Assembly: GCA_002480345.1 (NCBI GenBank)
Contig: DLBY01000055.1
Coordinates: forward strand, 3,735 to 12,098
Origin: Phycisphaerales bacterium UBA7812
GTDB lineage: Bacteria > Planctomycetota > Phycisphaerae > Phycisphaerales > UBA1924
DNA length: 8,364 bases
Direction: 5' to 3'
In this document: positions 1 through 6,802 of the stretch, in pieces
Position numbering within the stretch: position 1 is the first letter of the stretch
How the letters are laid out: each line of letters starts with the position of its first letter
The notes under the pieces: model-generated
Seen by the model: the letters and a program-made list of their open reading frames with translations, nothing else
The model's database searches: none
Told to the model about the DNA's origin: nothing
Made by a program: the position numbers and the translations under genes

Positions 1-41
1 CAGCGGGTGCGGCGGGCCCGGGTCGGTTGGAGCCTCGGCGC

Positions 42-749
42 TCACCCGCCCGGCTCTCCGTTGAAGGGCTGATCGGGCTGGTAGGGGATGGATCCTCCCT
101 CGCGGAATGCGCGCTCGATTTCGTCTTTCCAGGCGCGATACATCGCGGGGAGTCGGGGATTGTCCTCGGGGTCGTGCCGGTACTCGCGGGTTTCGAGCAG
201 CGCGTCGTCGTCGTCCCAGCCCTGGACCAGGCTCCGGTAGAGCGCGACGGCGCAGCCCGTGCGTTGCGAGCCCGCGGCGCAGTGCACCAGCACCGGCTGG
301 GCGGCGGGGTCGTTCATGATGCGGAGGGCCTCCGCGTAGCGGTTCGGGTCGCCCGTCGCGTCCCCGTTGAGATTGAGGACATGACGCTTCACGCCCAGCA
401 TCTCCGCGGCCCGCTGCTCGCGTCGCTCGGCGGCGGGGTCGTGATCGTGGGCGCCGAAGTCGATCACGGTCCGGATCTCGTGCTCGCGGACGACCTTGGT
501 CAGGGCCGCGGTGGTGAGTTCGCCCGAGCGGTAGACCGCGCCCTCGCGGACGACCCCGAAGTTCTTGGGCACGAGGTTGGGGACCACGCCCTGCACGACG
601 AAGAGGCCGACGAGAAAGACGATCGCCGCGATGAGGAAGGCGTTTCGGGCGAAACGCGGCCACGACCATCCGCCGGATCGGCGACCTGCTCTCGTTGGTG
701 AATCAATCTGTTCGGCGGGGGTGGATTCCGCCGATGAGGTGTTTGGCAT
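42..749 (-). CDS. Membrane-anchored tyrosine/dual-specificity protein phosphatase
   Basis: Encodes 235 residues with a cysteine-dependent phosphatase signature, HCAAGSQRTG, at about residues 156-165. C157 would be the nucleophile and R163 the phosphate-binding arginine of the CX5R loop. A general-acid Asp is probably D130 or D134. The segment NFGVVREGAVYRSGEL (63-78), followed by TVIDF (94-98), is typical of the DSP/Siw14-like branch common in planctomycetes. The N-terminus is polar and basic, then a single hydrophobic segment spans roughly residues 37-59, so the protein is likely inner-membrane anchored. Arginines 32 and 35 just before the segment favour a cytoplasmic N-terminus, which would place the catalytic domain outside the cytoplasm; this orientation is a weak inference. 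The ATG at 749 has no Shine-Dalgarno, but a TAGCAT box lies 5 nt upstream. The substrate is unknown and could be protein or a small phosphorylated molecule. It is divergent from recR; the 41 nt beyond its stop contain no recognisable gene. Confidence 0.85.
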   Translation of the reverse strand: MPNTSSAESTPAEQIDSPTRAGRRSGGWSWPRFARNAFLIAAIVFLVGLFVVQGVVPNLVPKNFGVVREGAVYRSGELTTAALTKVVREHEIRTVIDFGAHDHDPAAERREQRAAEMLGVKRHVLNLNGDATGDPNRYAEALRIMNDPAAQPVLVHCAAGSQRTGCAVALYRSLVQGWDDDDALLETREYRHDPEDNPRLPAMYRAWKDEIERAFREGGSIPYQPDQPFNGEPGG

Positions 750-754
750 GCTAA

Positions 755-760
755 ATGCTA
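755..760 (-). promoter_or_regulatory. Candidate -10 box of phosphatase gene (leaderless)
   Basis: Read on the minus strand this is TAGCAT, separated by 5 nt (TTAGC) from the ATG at 749. The start codon would therefore be at or next to the transcription start. No good -35 hexamer is visible 16-18 nt further upstream, and no Shine-Dalgarno fits in the gap. Confidence 0.4.
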
Positions 761-792
761 GGGAGGCGGGGTTGCGTGACGGCGGCGACGGC

Positions 793-798
793 TAGAGT
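793..798 (+). promoter_or_regulatory. Candidate -10 box of recR (leaderless)
   Basis: TAGAGT lies 7 nt upstream of the ATG at 806, the usual distance from a -10 hexamer to the first transcribed base. A TTGCGT at 772-777 could be a -35 element, but the 15-nt spacer is short. There is no Shine-Dalgarno upstream of the ATG. Together with the oppositely oriented box at 755-760 it makes a compact divergent promoter region in the 56-nt gap. Confidence 0.4.
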
Positions 799-805
799 CC
801 GGTTG

Positions 806-1510
806 ATGAGCGATGCGAGCGATCCATCCGGGACGGGCACGGGCGGTGCGGGGGCGAAGGCGAGCGCCACATCGGGCCCGGTCGCGCGCGCGTCGGCGTA
901 CCCCGCGCCCGTGGATCGGTTGATCGCGGAGCTCAACCGGTTGCCCGGCATCGGCCGGCGGTCCGCCGAGCGGCTCGCCTTCCACTTGCTCAAGGCTTCG
1001 ACGGACGAGGCGATGGGCCTTGCTTCGGCGATCGCGGAACTGAAGAAGACGGTGAAGCACTGCTCGGTGTGCTTCAACCTGACCGACGAGGATCCGTGCG
1101 TGATCTGCGCCGATGCGCGCCGGGATCGCGGGACGGTGCTGGTGGTCGAGCAGCCGCGCGATCTGATCGCGCTGGAGCAGACCGGGATGTACCGGGGGAC
1201 CTATCACATCCTGATGGGGCGGCTGAGCCCGCTGGACGGGGTGGAGCCCGAGGACCTGACGATCTCGGCGCTGCTGGCGCGGATCGCGGACCCCGCGAAG
1301 AACGCGGGCGGTGAACGCGTCACCGAAGTGATCCTGGGCCTGAACCCGACGCTGGAGGGCGACGGGACCGCGATGTTCCTGCACGATCAGCTGGCGGGTC
1401 GCGACATCAGCGTGAGCCGGCTGGCGCGGGGCCTGCCCAGCGGGGGCTCGCTGGAACTGGCGAACAAGGCGGTGCTCGCGGACGCGATCGCGGGGCGGCA
1501 GCGGATGTGA
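806..1510 (+). CDS. recR: Recombination mediator protein RecR
   Basis: Cytoplasmic DNA-repair protein that works with RecF and RecO to load RecA on gapped single-stranded DNA. From the ATG at 806 it has 234 residues. The helix-hairpin-helix region is LNRLPGIGRRSAERLAFHLL (43-62). A C4 zinc finger has Cys 86, 89, 98 and 101. The Toprim domain starts at VLVVEQPRD (111-119), continues through GTYHILMGRLSPLDG (131-145), and is followed by VILGLNPTLEGDGTA (175-189). All family landmarks are present. The family is usually about 200 residues. Here some 30 extra Ser/Gly/Ala-rich residues precede the conserved YPAPVDRLI, and a GTG at 911 would remove part of that conserved segment. The ATG at 755 is in frame but would overlap the divergent promoter, and the TAGAGT box favours 806. 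The usual dnaX-ybaB partners are absent; rpoN follows on the same strand after 83 nt. Confidence 0.95.
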   Translation: MSDASDPSGTGTGGAGAKASATSGPVARASAYPAPVDRLIAELNRLPGIGRRSAERLAFHLLKASTDEAMGLASAIAELKKTVKHCSVCFNLTDEDPCVICADARRDRGTVLVVEQPRDLIALEQTGMYRGTYHILMGRLSPLDGVEPEDLTISALLARIADPAKNAGGERVTEVILGLNPTLEGDGTAMFLHDQLAGRDISVSRLARGLPSGGSLELANKAVLADAIAGRQRM

Positions 1511-1519
1511 GCGAGGACG

Positions 1520-1554
1520 CCGGGCACCGGGGACCAGGCTCCGGGCTCGGCGAG
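1520..1554 (+). repeat. Degenerate heptanucleotide tandem repeat
   Basis: Four consecutive 7-nt units fit the consensus CCGGGCT: CCGGGCA (1520-1526), CCGGGGA (1527-1533), CCAGGCT (1534-1540) and CCGGGCT (1541-1547). A decayed CGGCGAG (1548-1554) follows in phase. It begins 10 nt after the recR stop and lies entirely in the recR-rpoN gap. The function is unknown. Confidence 0.6.
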
Positions 1555-1561
1555 AAAGCAA

Positions 1562-1586
1562 ACGCCTGGTGACCGGTCTCTGGCGT
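1562..1586 (+). promoter_or_regulatory. Small inverted repeat just upstream of rpoN
   Basis: ACGCC (1562-1566) pairs with GGCGT (1582-1586) around a 15-nt loop that contains the perfect 8-nt palindrome GACCGGTC (1571-1578). It ends 7 nt before the rpoN start and occupies the place of a ribosome binding site. It may be an operator, an RNA hairpin or chance. There is no poly-T tract, so it is not an intrinsic terminator of recR. Confidence 0.25.
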
Positions 1587-1593
1587 CTTTCCC

Positions 1594-3213
1594 GTGCGAT
1601 TCGAAACCAGCCAATCCATGAAGCTCGGCCAGCAGATGAAGCTGGCGCCCAGGATGATCCAGTCGATGGAGATCCTGCAGATGTCGCTCGCGGAGCTGGA
1701 AGAGCGGATCGAGCAGGAGCTGGCGAGCAACCCGACGCTCGAGCTTGTCGAGCACGAACGCGACGCGGCGGACCGCGCCGACGCGAACCTCGAACGCGCG
1801 GGCGAGGGCGAGCTGGATATCTCCGAATCCGCGGCCGACGACTTTGCGCGGCTGGATTCCTACGAAGAAGCGAACCCCGACGCGGCGGAGAACACCTTCG
1901 ACGAGGACCGGCGCACGACGAGCGAGCGCGACGGGTTCGACCTCGACCGCCTGCCCTCCACGCGGGTGAGCGCCGCGGGGGAAGAGAAGTCCGCGGCGAA
2001 GATGGAGGCGATGGCGGCGACGCCCGCGCGCAGCGAATCGCTGGGCGAGCAACTGCTGCGCCAATGGAGCGTGGTGGATGTGACCGAGCCCTTGCGTCCC
2101 ATCGGGGCGGCGATCATCTCGTTCCTGGACGAGGACGGGTACCTGCGCGTGCCGCTGTCCGAGATCGCGGACAAGGCGCCGAAGCCGGACGACGCGGACG
2201 AATGGCCCCCGCCCCCCGAGGATCTGGAGCTGGCGCTGCAGGCGGTGCAGTTGCTGCTCGAGCCGGCGGGGATCGCGGCGCGGGACGCGCGGGAGTGCCT
2301 GCTGCTGCAGATCGACGCGCAGCTGGATGCGCAGCTCGACGACCTGGCGCTGGGGGAGACGGGCAACGGGCGGAGCGGGGTCGTCGCGGTGGCGCCGCTG
2401 GGTGTGCTGCGGAACGCGCGCACGATCATCGAGGATCACTTCGATGACCTGATGAAGAACCGCCTCCCGAAGATCTCGGAGGCGACGGGGATCGATCTGG
2501 ACGACATCGGTCGTGCGCTCGAGGCGTTGCGCCGCCTGAGCCTCGCGCCGGGCAGGCGGCTCGTCGAGGAACGCAACGAGCCCATCATCCCCGACGCGGT
2601 GGTCGAGTACGACGAGGACAACGACCGGTACATCGCGTACCTGACCGACAGCCGGCTGCCCCAGGTTCGGCTCAACCGCGAGTACGCGCTGATGAGCAAG
2701 GACCGGAGCGTGCCCAAGGCGGACCGGGAGTTTCTCAAGAAGAACCTGAGCAACGCGCAGTGGCTCATGGACGCGGTCGAGCAGCGCCAGTCGACGCTGC
2801 TGCGGGTGATCCGCGCGGTGGTGGATGCGCAGCGGGAGGCGTTCGACCACGGGATGGAGGCGCTCAAGCCTCTTCCGATGACGCAGGTCGCCGAGCAGCT
2901 TGGTGTCCATGTCGCGACGGTGAGCCGGGCGGTGGCGGAGAAGTACCTGCTGACGCCGCACGGGGTGCTGCCGCTCCGCGGGTTCTTCACCGGCGGGATG
3001 AGCACGGAGAGCGGGGAGGAGGTCTCCAGCAACGCGATCAAGGCGGCGCTGCAGGAGATCATCGATAGCGAGGACAAGAACAAGCCCCTGAGCGACGAGG
3101 CGCTGGCAAAGGCGCTCAACGAGAAGGGGTTCGAGATCGCGCGCCGGACCGTCGCGAAATACCGGGGTCAGATGGACATCCCCGGGGCGCGGATGCGCAG
3201 GCAGTTCTCCTGA
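1594..3213 (+). CDS. rpoN: RNA polymerase sigma-54 factor RpoN
   Basis: Alternative sigma factor that directs RNA polymerase to -24/-12 promoters and needs an ATP-driven enhancer-binding activator. The protein has 539 residues, longer than the 477 of E. coli. Region I is LGQQMKLAPRMIQSMEILQM and following residues (11-50), Met/Gln-rich as expected. Region II is an acidic linker (about 51-140). The core-binding domain covers about 146-320, with an unusual Gly/Val-rich insert near 254-270. The promoter-recognition helix-turn-helix is MTQVAEQLGVHVATVSRAVA (429-448). The RpoN box ARRTVAKYR is at 516-524. The GTG at 1594 is preferred because VRFETSQSMKL matches the planctomycete-style start I know for this family; the ATG at 1618 would clip it. 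No Shine-Dalgarno or clear promoter is visible, so cotranscription with recR is plausible. No activator gene is present in the window. Confidence 0.96.
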   Translation: MRFETSQSMKLGQQMKLAPRMIQSMEILQMSLAELEERIEQELASNPTLELVEHERDAADRADANLERAGEGELDISESAADDFARLDSYEEANPDAAENTFDEDRRTTSERDGFDLDRLPSTRVSAAGEEKSAAKMEAMAATPARSESLGEQLLRQWSVVDVTEPLRPIGAAIISFLDEDGYLRVPLSEIADKAPKPDDADEWPPPPEDLELALQAVQLLLEPAGIAARDARECLLLQIDAQLDAQLDDLALGETGNGRSGVVAVAPLGVLRNARTIIEDHFDDLMKNRLPKISEATGIDLDDIGRALEALRRLSLAPGRRLVEERNEPIIPDAVVEYDEDNDRYIAYLTDSRLPQVRLNREYALMSKDRSVPKADREFLKKNLSNAQWLMDAVEQRQSTLLRVIRAVVDAQREAFDHGMEALKPLPMTQVAEQLGVHVATVSRAVAEKYLLTPHGVLPLRGFFTGGMSTESGEEVSSNAIKAALQEIIDSEDKNKPLSDEALAKALNEKGFEIARRTVAKYRGQMDIPGARMRRQFS

Positions 3214-3238
3214 GCGCGGCGGTGCGCAACGCGGCGGC

Positions 3239-5083
3239 TCATTTCGTGCCGGCGAGTTTCCGCACGGTGAAGTCGAACCCGCGGACCATCGCGGCCCGGA
3301 TGCCCAGCACGATGCCCAGGTAGATCGCCGCGGAGATCGCGGCACCGACCGCGAGCGCGATCCGGGCGGCGGTCGCGCCGTTCTTCGTCTGCTGGATCGT
3401 CTCGGCGAGCGCGTCCTCCGGGAGGACAGACGCGAAGAGGACGGTGATCGGGGTCGTCGACGCGAGGGCGGGACCGAGGACGGGGAAATCGCTGCCGGCG
3501 CGCCAGCCGCAGAGGCCCACGATCCCCCCGACCACCCCGACGATGCCGACGGTCGCGACGACCGACCCGATGGTGCCCTTGCTCTTGAGCGACCAGTTGA
3601 GCCCGACCATGACGCAGAAGGCGGTGAAGGGGATGAGCACGAGGCCCGCGACGAGCCCCGCCTCGGGCAGGACGATCGGGACCTGGGTCGGGGACTGGGC
3701 GAAGCGGACGGATTGGGTGACCCCGCCGTTGCCGAGCCCGTCAGTCAGGACATAGAGACCCGCGACGAGCAGCGTGCCGATCGGGACCGCGAGCAGGGGG
3801 AGCAGGTAGGCGATGAGCCCGCGCAGCTTGCCCGAAAGGTAGTCGGTGGGTGTGATGGGGGTCGTGAGCAGGAGGTCGAGGGTGCCGTCCTCGCGCTCCC
3901 GGCTCACGGCGGTCGCGGCCATGTTGATCGCGATGAGCAGGATCACCGCGGTCTCGGTCCAGACCGTCGCGAGGAGAATCTCGCGGAACTGCGAGGCGGA
4001 GACCCCTCCGGCGTGGAAGACCGCGACGAGCGCGATGCCCCCGATCGCGCCCATCGCGACGAACGAACAGCGCGCGAGGATGCGCCCGAAGGTGCTGTTG
4101 CGCGCCGTTGCCTCGCGCCAGGCGATGGGGTTCGTCCCGACGATGCGCGGGGGGCGGAACTCCGCATCCGCGGCGCCCAGGCCCATCATTCTGCGGTACC
4201 AGGGCACCCCGCTGGTTCGGCTCGCGACGGTCTGCAGCCCGCCCAGGCGGACGGTGAAGGTGCTCAGGATCAGCAGCGCGACGCTCAGCCCGGTGCTCAG
4301 CAGGCACCACGCGGTGACAGGGCTCTCGAGGAAGAGCGACGCGAGACCCGACTGCGACCCGGCCTCCGCCCTCGGATAGGTCGCGGGGTTGAGCAGCGCA
4401 CGCAGCGCGAGGAAGGGGTTCACCCCGGTCCACCAGGTGACACGGCCCGCGCCGCTCAGGGTGTCCAGGGCCGCGGTGACCGCGATGTAGGTCACCACGA
4501 CGATGTAGAAGGTGAACACGGCACGCTTGCCCACGACGCGGCTGACGGCGAGCGCGATCGCGATCGAGCCCACGAGCAGGGCGGCGCAGGCCGCGATGAG
4601 GTAGCTGGCGAAGATCGAGCGGGCGGGGACGCCCCCGAAGTACTGCGTGATCGCGAACAGGGGGAGGCTGCAGAGCAGCAGCCCGAGCACGAAGACGAGG
4701 CGCCCGAAGAGGTTCCCGAGCACGATCTGCCCGGTGGAGAGGGGCGTGGTGAGGATGATGTCCCAGGTCTTGGGGTTGGATTCCTGCGCGATCGCGCTGG
4801 CCATGAACACCGGCGCGAGCACACAGATCAGCACGATCTGCAGATAGGCGATGACGACGAAACTCTGCGCGCCCGCTTCGGCGAGGGCACGGTAGGAGAG
4901 GGCCCCGCCCAGCCCCGCGCCGGCGTTGATGAGCAGCGCCCAGAGCAGCACGAGGATGAGCACCGCGAGATAGATCGATCGGATGTAGTTGTGCAGGCTG
5001 CGCTTCGAGCCGTTGCCGACCAGGCGCACCGCGATTGGGTTGAGGGGGACGAGCGTCAGGAACCATCGCACGATCGCGGGCAT
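3239..5083 (-). CDS. ABC-2-type transporter permease, internally duplicated
   Basis: Integral membrane protein of 614 residues with about 12 or more hydrophobic segments, for example residues 38-55, 76-96, 128-147, 159-181, 190-206, 341-356, 375-393, 425-446, 475-495, 503-526 and 573-597. It contains two equivalent halves. NPIAVR (15-20) matches NPIAWRE (318-324). The stretch from 90 to 129, with TWDIILTTPLSTGQIVLGNL, matches 385-424, with TLDLLLTTPITPTDYLSGKL. The ESNPKTWDIILTTP and ERE-DGTLDLLLTTP motifs are typical of ABC-2 permeases of the NatB/YhaP kind, whose partner is a separate cytoplasmic ATPase. No ATPase gene is adjacent: downstream is convergent rpoN and upstream is a divergent gene. 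The substrate cannot be told. The ATG at 5083 is 6 nt from a TATCAT box. The 25 nt between its stop and the rpoN stop hold no clear terminator. Confidence 0.85.
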   Translation of the reverse strand: MPAIVRWFLTLVPLNPIAVRLVGNGSKRSLHNYIRSIYLAVLILVLLWALLINAGAGLGGALSYRALAEAGAQSFVVIAYLQIVLICVLAPVFMASAIAQESNPKTWDIILTTPLSTGQIVLGNLFGRLVFVLGLLLCSLPLFAITQYFGGVPARSIFASYLIAACAALLVGSIAIALAVSRVVGKRAVFTFYIVVVTYIAVTAALDTLSGAGRVTWWTGVNPFLALRALLNPATYPRAEAGSQSGLASLFLESPVTAWCLLSTGLSVALLILSTFTVRLGGLQTVASRTSGVPWYRRMMGLGAADAEFRPPRIVGTNPIAWREATARNSTFGRILARCSFVAMGAIGGIALVAVFHAGGVSASQFREILLATVWTETAVILLIAINMAATAVSREREDGTLDLLLTTPITPTDYLSGKLRGLIAYLLPLLAVPIGTLLVAGLYVLTDGLGNGGVTQSVRFAQSPTQVPIVLPEAGLVAGLVLIPFTAFCVMVGLNWSLKSKGTIGSVVATVGIVGVVGGIVGLCGWRAGSDFPVLGPALASTTPITVLFASVLPEDALAETIQQTKNGATAARIALAVGAAISAAIYLGIVLGIRAAMVRGFDFTVRKLAGTK

Positions 5084-5089
5084 GCGTCG

Positions 5090-5095
5090 ATGATA
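5090..5095 (-). promoter_or_regulatory. Candidate -10 box of permease gene (leaderless)
   Basis: TATCAT on the minus strand, 6 nt (CGACGC) from the ATG at 5083. It is a good -10 match (4 of 6, with the key TA...T conserved). It has no convincing -35 and no room for a Shine-Dalgarno, which suggests a leaderless transcript. Confidence 0.4.
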
Positions 5096-5140
5096 CGGAC
5101 CCCGAGGCGCCGGGTTTCGCGGGCACGCGTTCCGGCGCGA

Positions 5141-5146
5141 TAGGAT
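5141..5146 (+). promoter_or_regulatory. Candidate -10 box of sulfotransferase gene
   Basis: TAGGAT preceded by CGA lies 29 nt before the ATG at 5176, which would give a short leader of about 23 nt containing the ribosome binding site at 5160-5165. The nearest -35-like hexamer, TTTCGC at 5115-5120, is 20 nt away, so the assignment is weak. Confidence 0.3.
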
Positions 5147-5159
5147 CGACGCCTGCGAC

Positions 5160-5165
5160 GAGGAG
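5160..5165 (+). promoter_or_regulatory. Ribosome binding site of TPR-sulfotransferase
   Basis: GAGGAG with a 10-nt spacer to the ATG at 5176. It supports that start and contrasts with the leaderless-looking divergent permease gene. Confidence 0.6.
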
Positions 5166-5175
5166 ACGACGCGCC

Positions 5176-6729
5176 ATGCCCAGCGGACACGCCCGGAAAC
5201 TGCCGCCCGCGACGCTCAAGAAGCTGGGGGAGGCACGCAGCGCGCTCGCGAAGCACGACACCAAGGCGGCCCTCGACCTCTACAAGGCCGCCCTCGCGCA
5301 GCACCCCGACAACCCGATGATCATGGGCGAGCTGGGGCACCTGCTGGGTGTGCACGGGCGCCGGGATCGGGGCCTGGCGATGCTCGAGAAGGCGATCGGG
5401 CTCGATCCGGAGTCGTCGGACCTGCGGTGCAAGGCGGCGCGCCTGCACCTGCTCGGCACCGAGCCCGACCGCGCGCTGGCGCACCTCGAACCGGTCTGCG
5501 AGCGCGAGCCCCGCCGGCTCGAGGCCCTCGTGATGGCGGCGCAGTGCTGCGAGCGGATGAACCGCCTCGACGATGCGCTCGCGTACGCGGAACGGGCGGT
5601 GGGCGTGCGCCGGAACGATCCGGAGGCGAACCTCGTCTTGTCCCAGATCGAGACGCGTCTGAAACGCCTCGACGACGCGCGCAAGCGGCTCGAGAAACTC
5701 TGCACCAAGCGGAACCTGCCTGGCGATCTGCACCACCGCGCCCTGACGGCGCTCGGGTTCGCGCTCGACAAGCTGGGCGAGTACGACGAGGCCTTTGAAG
5801 CGTTCGGGCGTGCCGCCGAGGAGATCGCCTCCACACCCCGTTTCCAGCGCGTGGACCGGCAGCTCGCGTTCGATCGCCTTGACGCGTATCGCGGGCGGAT
5901 AGACACGGGGGCGCTGCGCCGCTTTCAGGGGCTCGCGTTCGACACGCCCGCGCCCGCGTTCCTCGTGGGGTTCCCGAGATCCGGAACGACGATGACCGAG
6001 CAGGTGATCGCGGCCCACCCGCGGACCGCGACCTCCGACGAGAAGTCGTTCATCGACAAGATGGGACGCGCGCTCGTGGGCGGGCAGAGCGATCCGTTCG
6101 ATGTGCTGGGCGCGATCGAGAAGCTGGATGATGCGAAGGTCCGCGAGCTGCGCGCGATCTACTGGCAGGCGGTCGAGGATCTGGTCGGGCACTCGCTCGC
6201 GGATCTCGAGGGGAGGCTCTTTCTCGACAAGCTGCCCTTGAACATCATCGACCTGCCCATGATCAACGCGGTGTTCCCCGACGCGAGGGTGATCGTGGCG
6301 CTGCGCGATCCGCGGGATGTCTGCCTCAGCGCCTTCATGCAGTGGTTCGAGCCCAATCCCGCGATGGTGCACCTCATCACGCTGGACTCGGCCGCGCGGT
6401 TCTACGAAGCGGTCATGGGCCTCTACCTCGAATCGCGGGGGGCGTTGTCGGTGCCGGTGCTCGAGGTGCGCTACGAGGACACGGTTCGCGATCTCGAAAC
6501 GCAGGCGAGACGGATCATCGAGCACATCGGGCTCGAGTGGCACGACGACCTGCTCCGCTTCCACGAGAAGGCGGCCGAGCGGGCGATCCGCACACCCAGC
6601 TACGCAGCGGTGACGGAAAAAGTGCACACGCGTGCCGTCGAACGCTGGCGGAATTATGCGTCTGCGTTCGAGAATCTGCACCCGCACCTCGCGAGGTTTG
6701 TTGCGGCGTTCGGGTACCAGGACGCGTAA
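5176..6729 (+). CDS. TPR-repeat sulfotransferase family protein
   Basis: A 517-residue fusion of tetratricopeptide repeats and a PAPS-dependent sulfotransferase domain. The N-terminal half (about 12-220) is helical TPR-like, with units such as AALDLYKAALAQHPDNP (31-47), GLAMLEKAIGLDPESSD (66-82), ALAYAERAVGVRRNDPE (134-150) and YDEAFEAFGRAAEE (203-216). The catalytic half starts near 258. FLVGFPRSGTTMTEQVIAAHP (262-282) is the 5'-phosphosulfate loop, with PRSGTT at 267-272. VIVALRDPRDVCLSAF (372-387) is the 3'-phosphate binding segment. EVRYEDTVRD (430-439) and the closing ERWRNY (489-494) are also typical. No signal peptide or membrane segment is visible. Related TPR-sulfotransferases include tyrosylprotein-sulfotransferase-like enzymes, so the acceptor may be a protein or a surface glycan; this is not determinable here. 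It is divergent from the permease and followed by 263 nt of intergenic DNA without an obvious terminator. Confidence 0.88.
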   Translation: MPSGHARKLPPATLKKLGEARSALAKHDTKAALDLYKAALAQHPDNPMIMGELGHLLGVHGRRDRGLAMLEKAIGLDPESSDLRCKAARLHLLGTEPDRALAHLEPVCEREPRRLEALVMAAQCCERMNRLDDALAYAERAVGVRRNDPEANLVLSQIETRLKRLDDARKRLEKLCTKRNLPGDLHHRALTALGFALDKLGEYDEAFEAFGRAAEEIASTPRFQRVDRQLAFDRLDAYRGRIDTGALRRFQGLAFDTPAPAFLVGFPRSGTTMTEQVIAAHPRTATSDEKSFIDKMGRALVGGQSDPFDVLGAIEKLDDAKVRELRAIYWQAVEDLVGHSLADLEGRLFLDKLPLNIIDLPMINAVFPDARVIVALRDPRDVCLSAFMQWFEPNPAMVHLITLDSAARFYEAVMGLYLESRGALSVPVLEVRYEDTVRDLETQARRIIEHIGLEWHDDLLRFHEKAAERAIRTPSYAAVTEKVHTRAVERWRNYASAFENLHPHLARFVAAFGYQDA

Positions 6730-6766
6730 GTCATTGTTCAGAAGCGAGCTAAGAAAGACGATTTGA

Positions 6767-6796
6767 TTGTCCTTTATTTAGTTACCCGTCTATTTT
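6767..6796 (+). promoter_or_regulatory. Candidate sigma-70-type promoter for PEP-CTERM gene
   Basis: TTGTCC (6767-6772) and TATTTT (6791-6796) are separated by 18 nt within the most AT-rich stretch of the window (about 6730-6840). Transcription would begin near 6803, leaving a leader of roughly 190 nt before the ATG at 6993. It is the best hexamer pair in the gap but has not been tested. Confidence 0.4.
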
Positions 6797-6802
6797 CCGT
6801 AT

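Noticed and set aside
224..237. GGACCAGGCTCCGG also present at 1531-1544, considered as a dispersed repeat
   Set aside because: One copy is inside the phosphatase coding sequence and the other in the heptamer tract. A single shared 14-mer is not far from chance in GC-rich DNA.
3214..3238. GCGC/GCGC repeat considered as a bidirectional terminator between rpoN and the permease gene
   Set aside because: Only a 4-bp stem with no T tract on either strand.
1387..3345. Long minus-strand open frame (about 650 codons) opposite rpoN
   Set aside because: It overlaps a complete, well-conserved rpoN in antisense. Its product is Arg/Pro/Leu-rich and without recognisable domains, as expected of a GC-rich shadow frame.
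3713..5143. Plus-strand open frame opposite the permease gene
   Set aside because: The product is Arg/Glu/Gly/Asp-rich with no hydrophobic pattern. The minus frame gives a coherent membrane protein with repeated ABC-2 motifs.
5056..6687. Long minus-strand open frame (about 540 codons) opposite the TPR-sulfotransferase gene
   Set aside because: Arg/Val/Leu-rich translation without motifs. The plus strand shows clear sulfotransferase and TPR signatures plus a ribosome binding site.
6753..6775. AAAGAC/GTCCTTT inverted repeat considered as the terminator of the sulfotransferase gene
   Set aside because: The stem is short, AT-rich and has a bulge. The GTCC overlaps the better-supported promoter hexamer TTGTCC.
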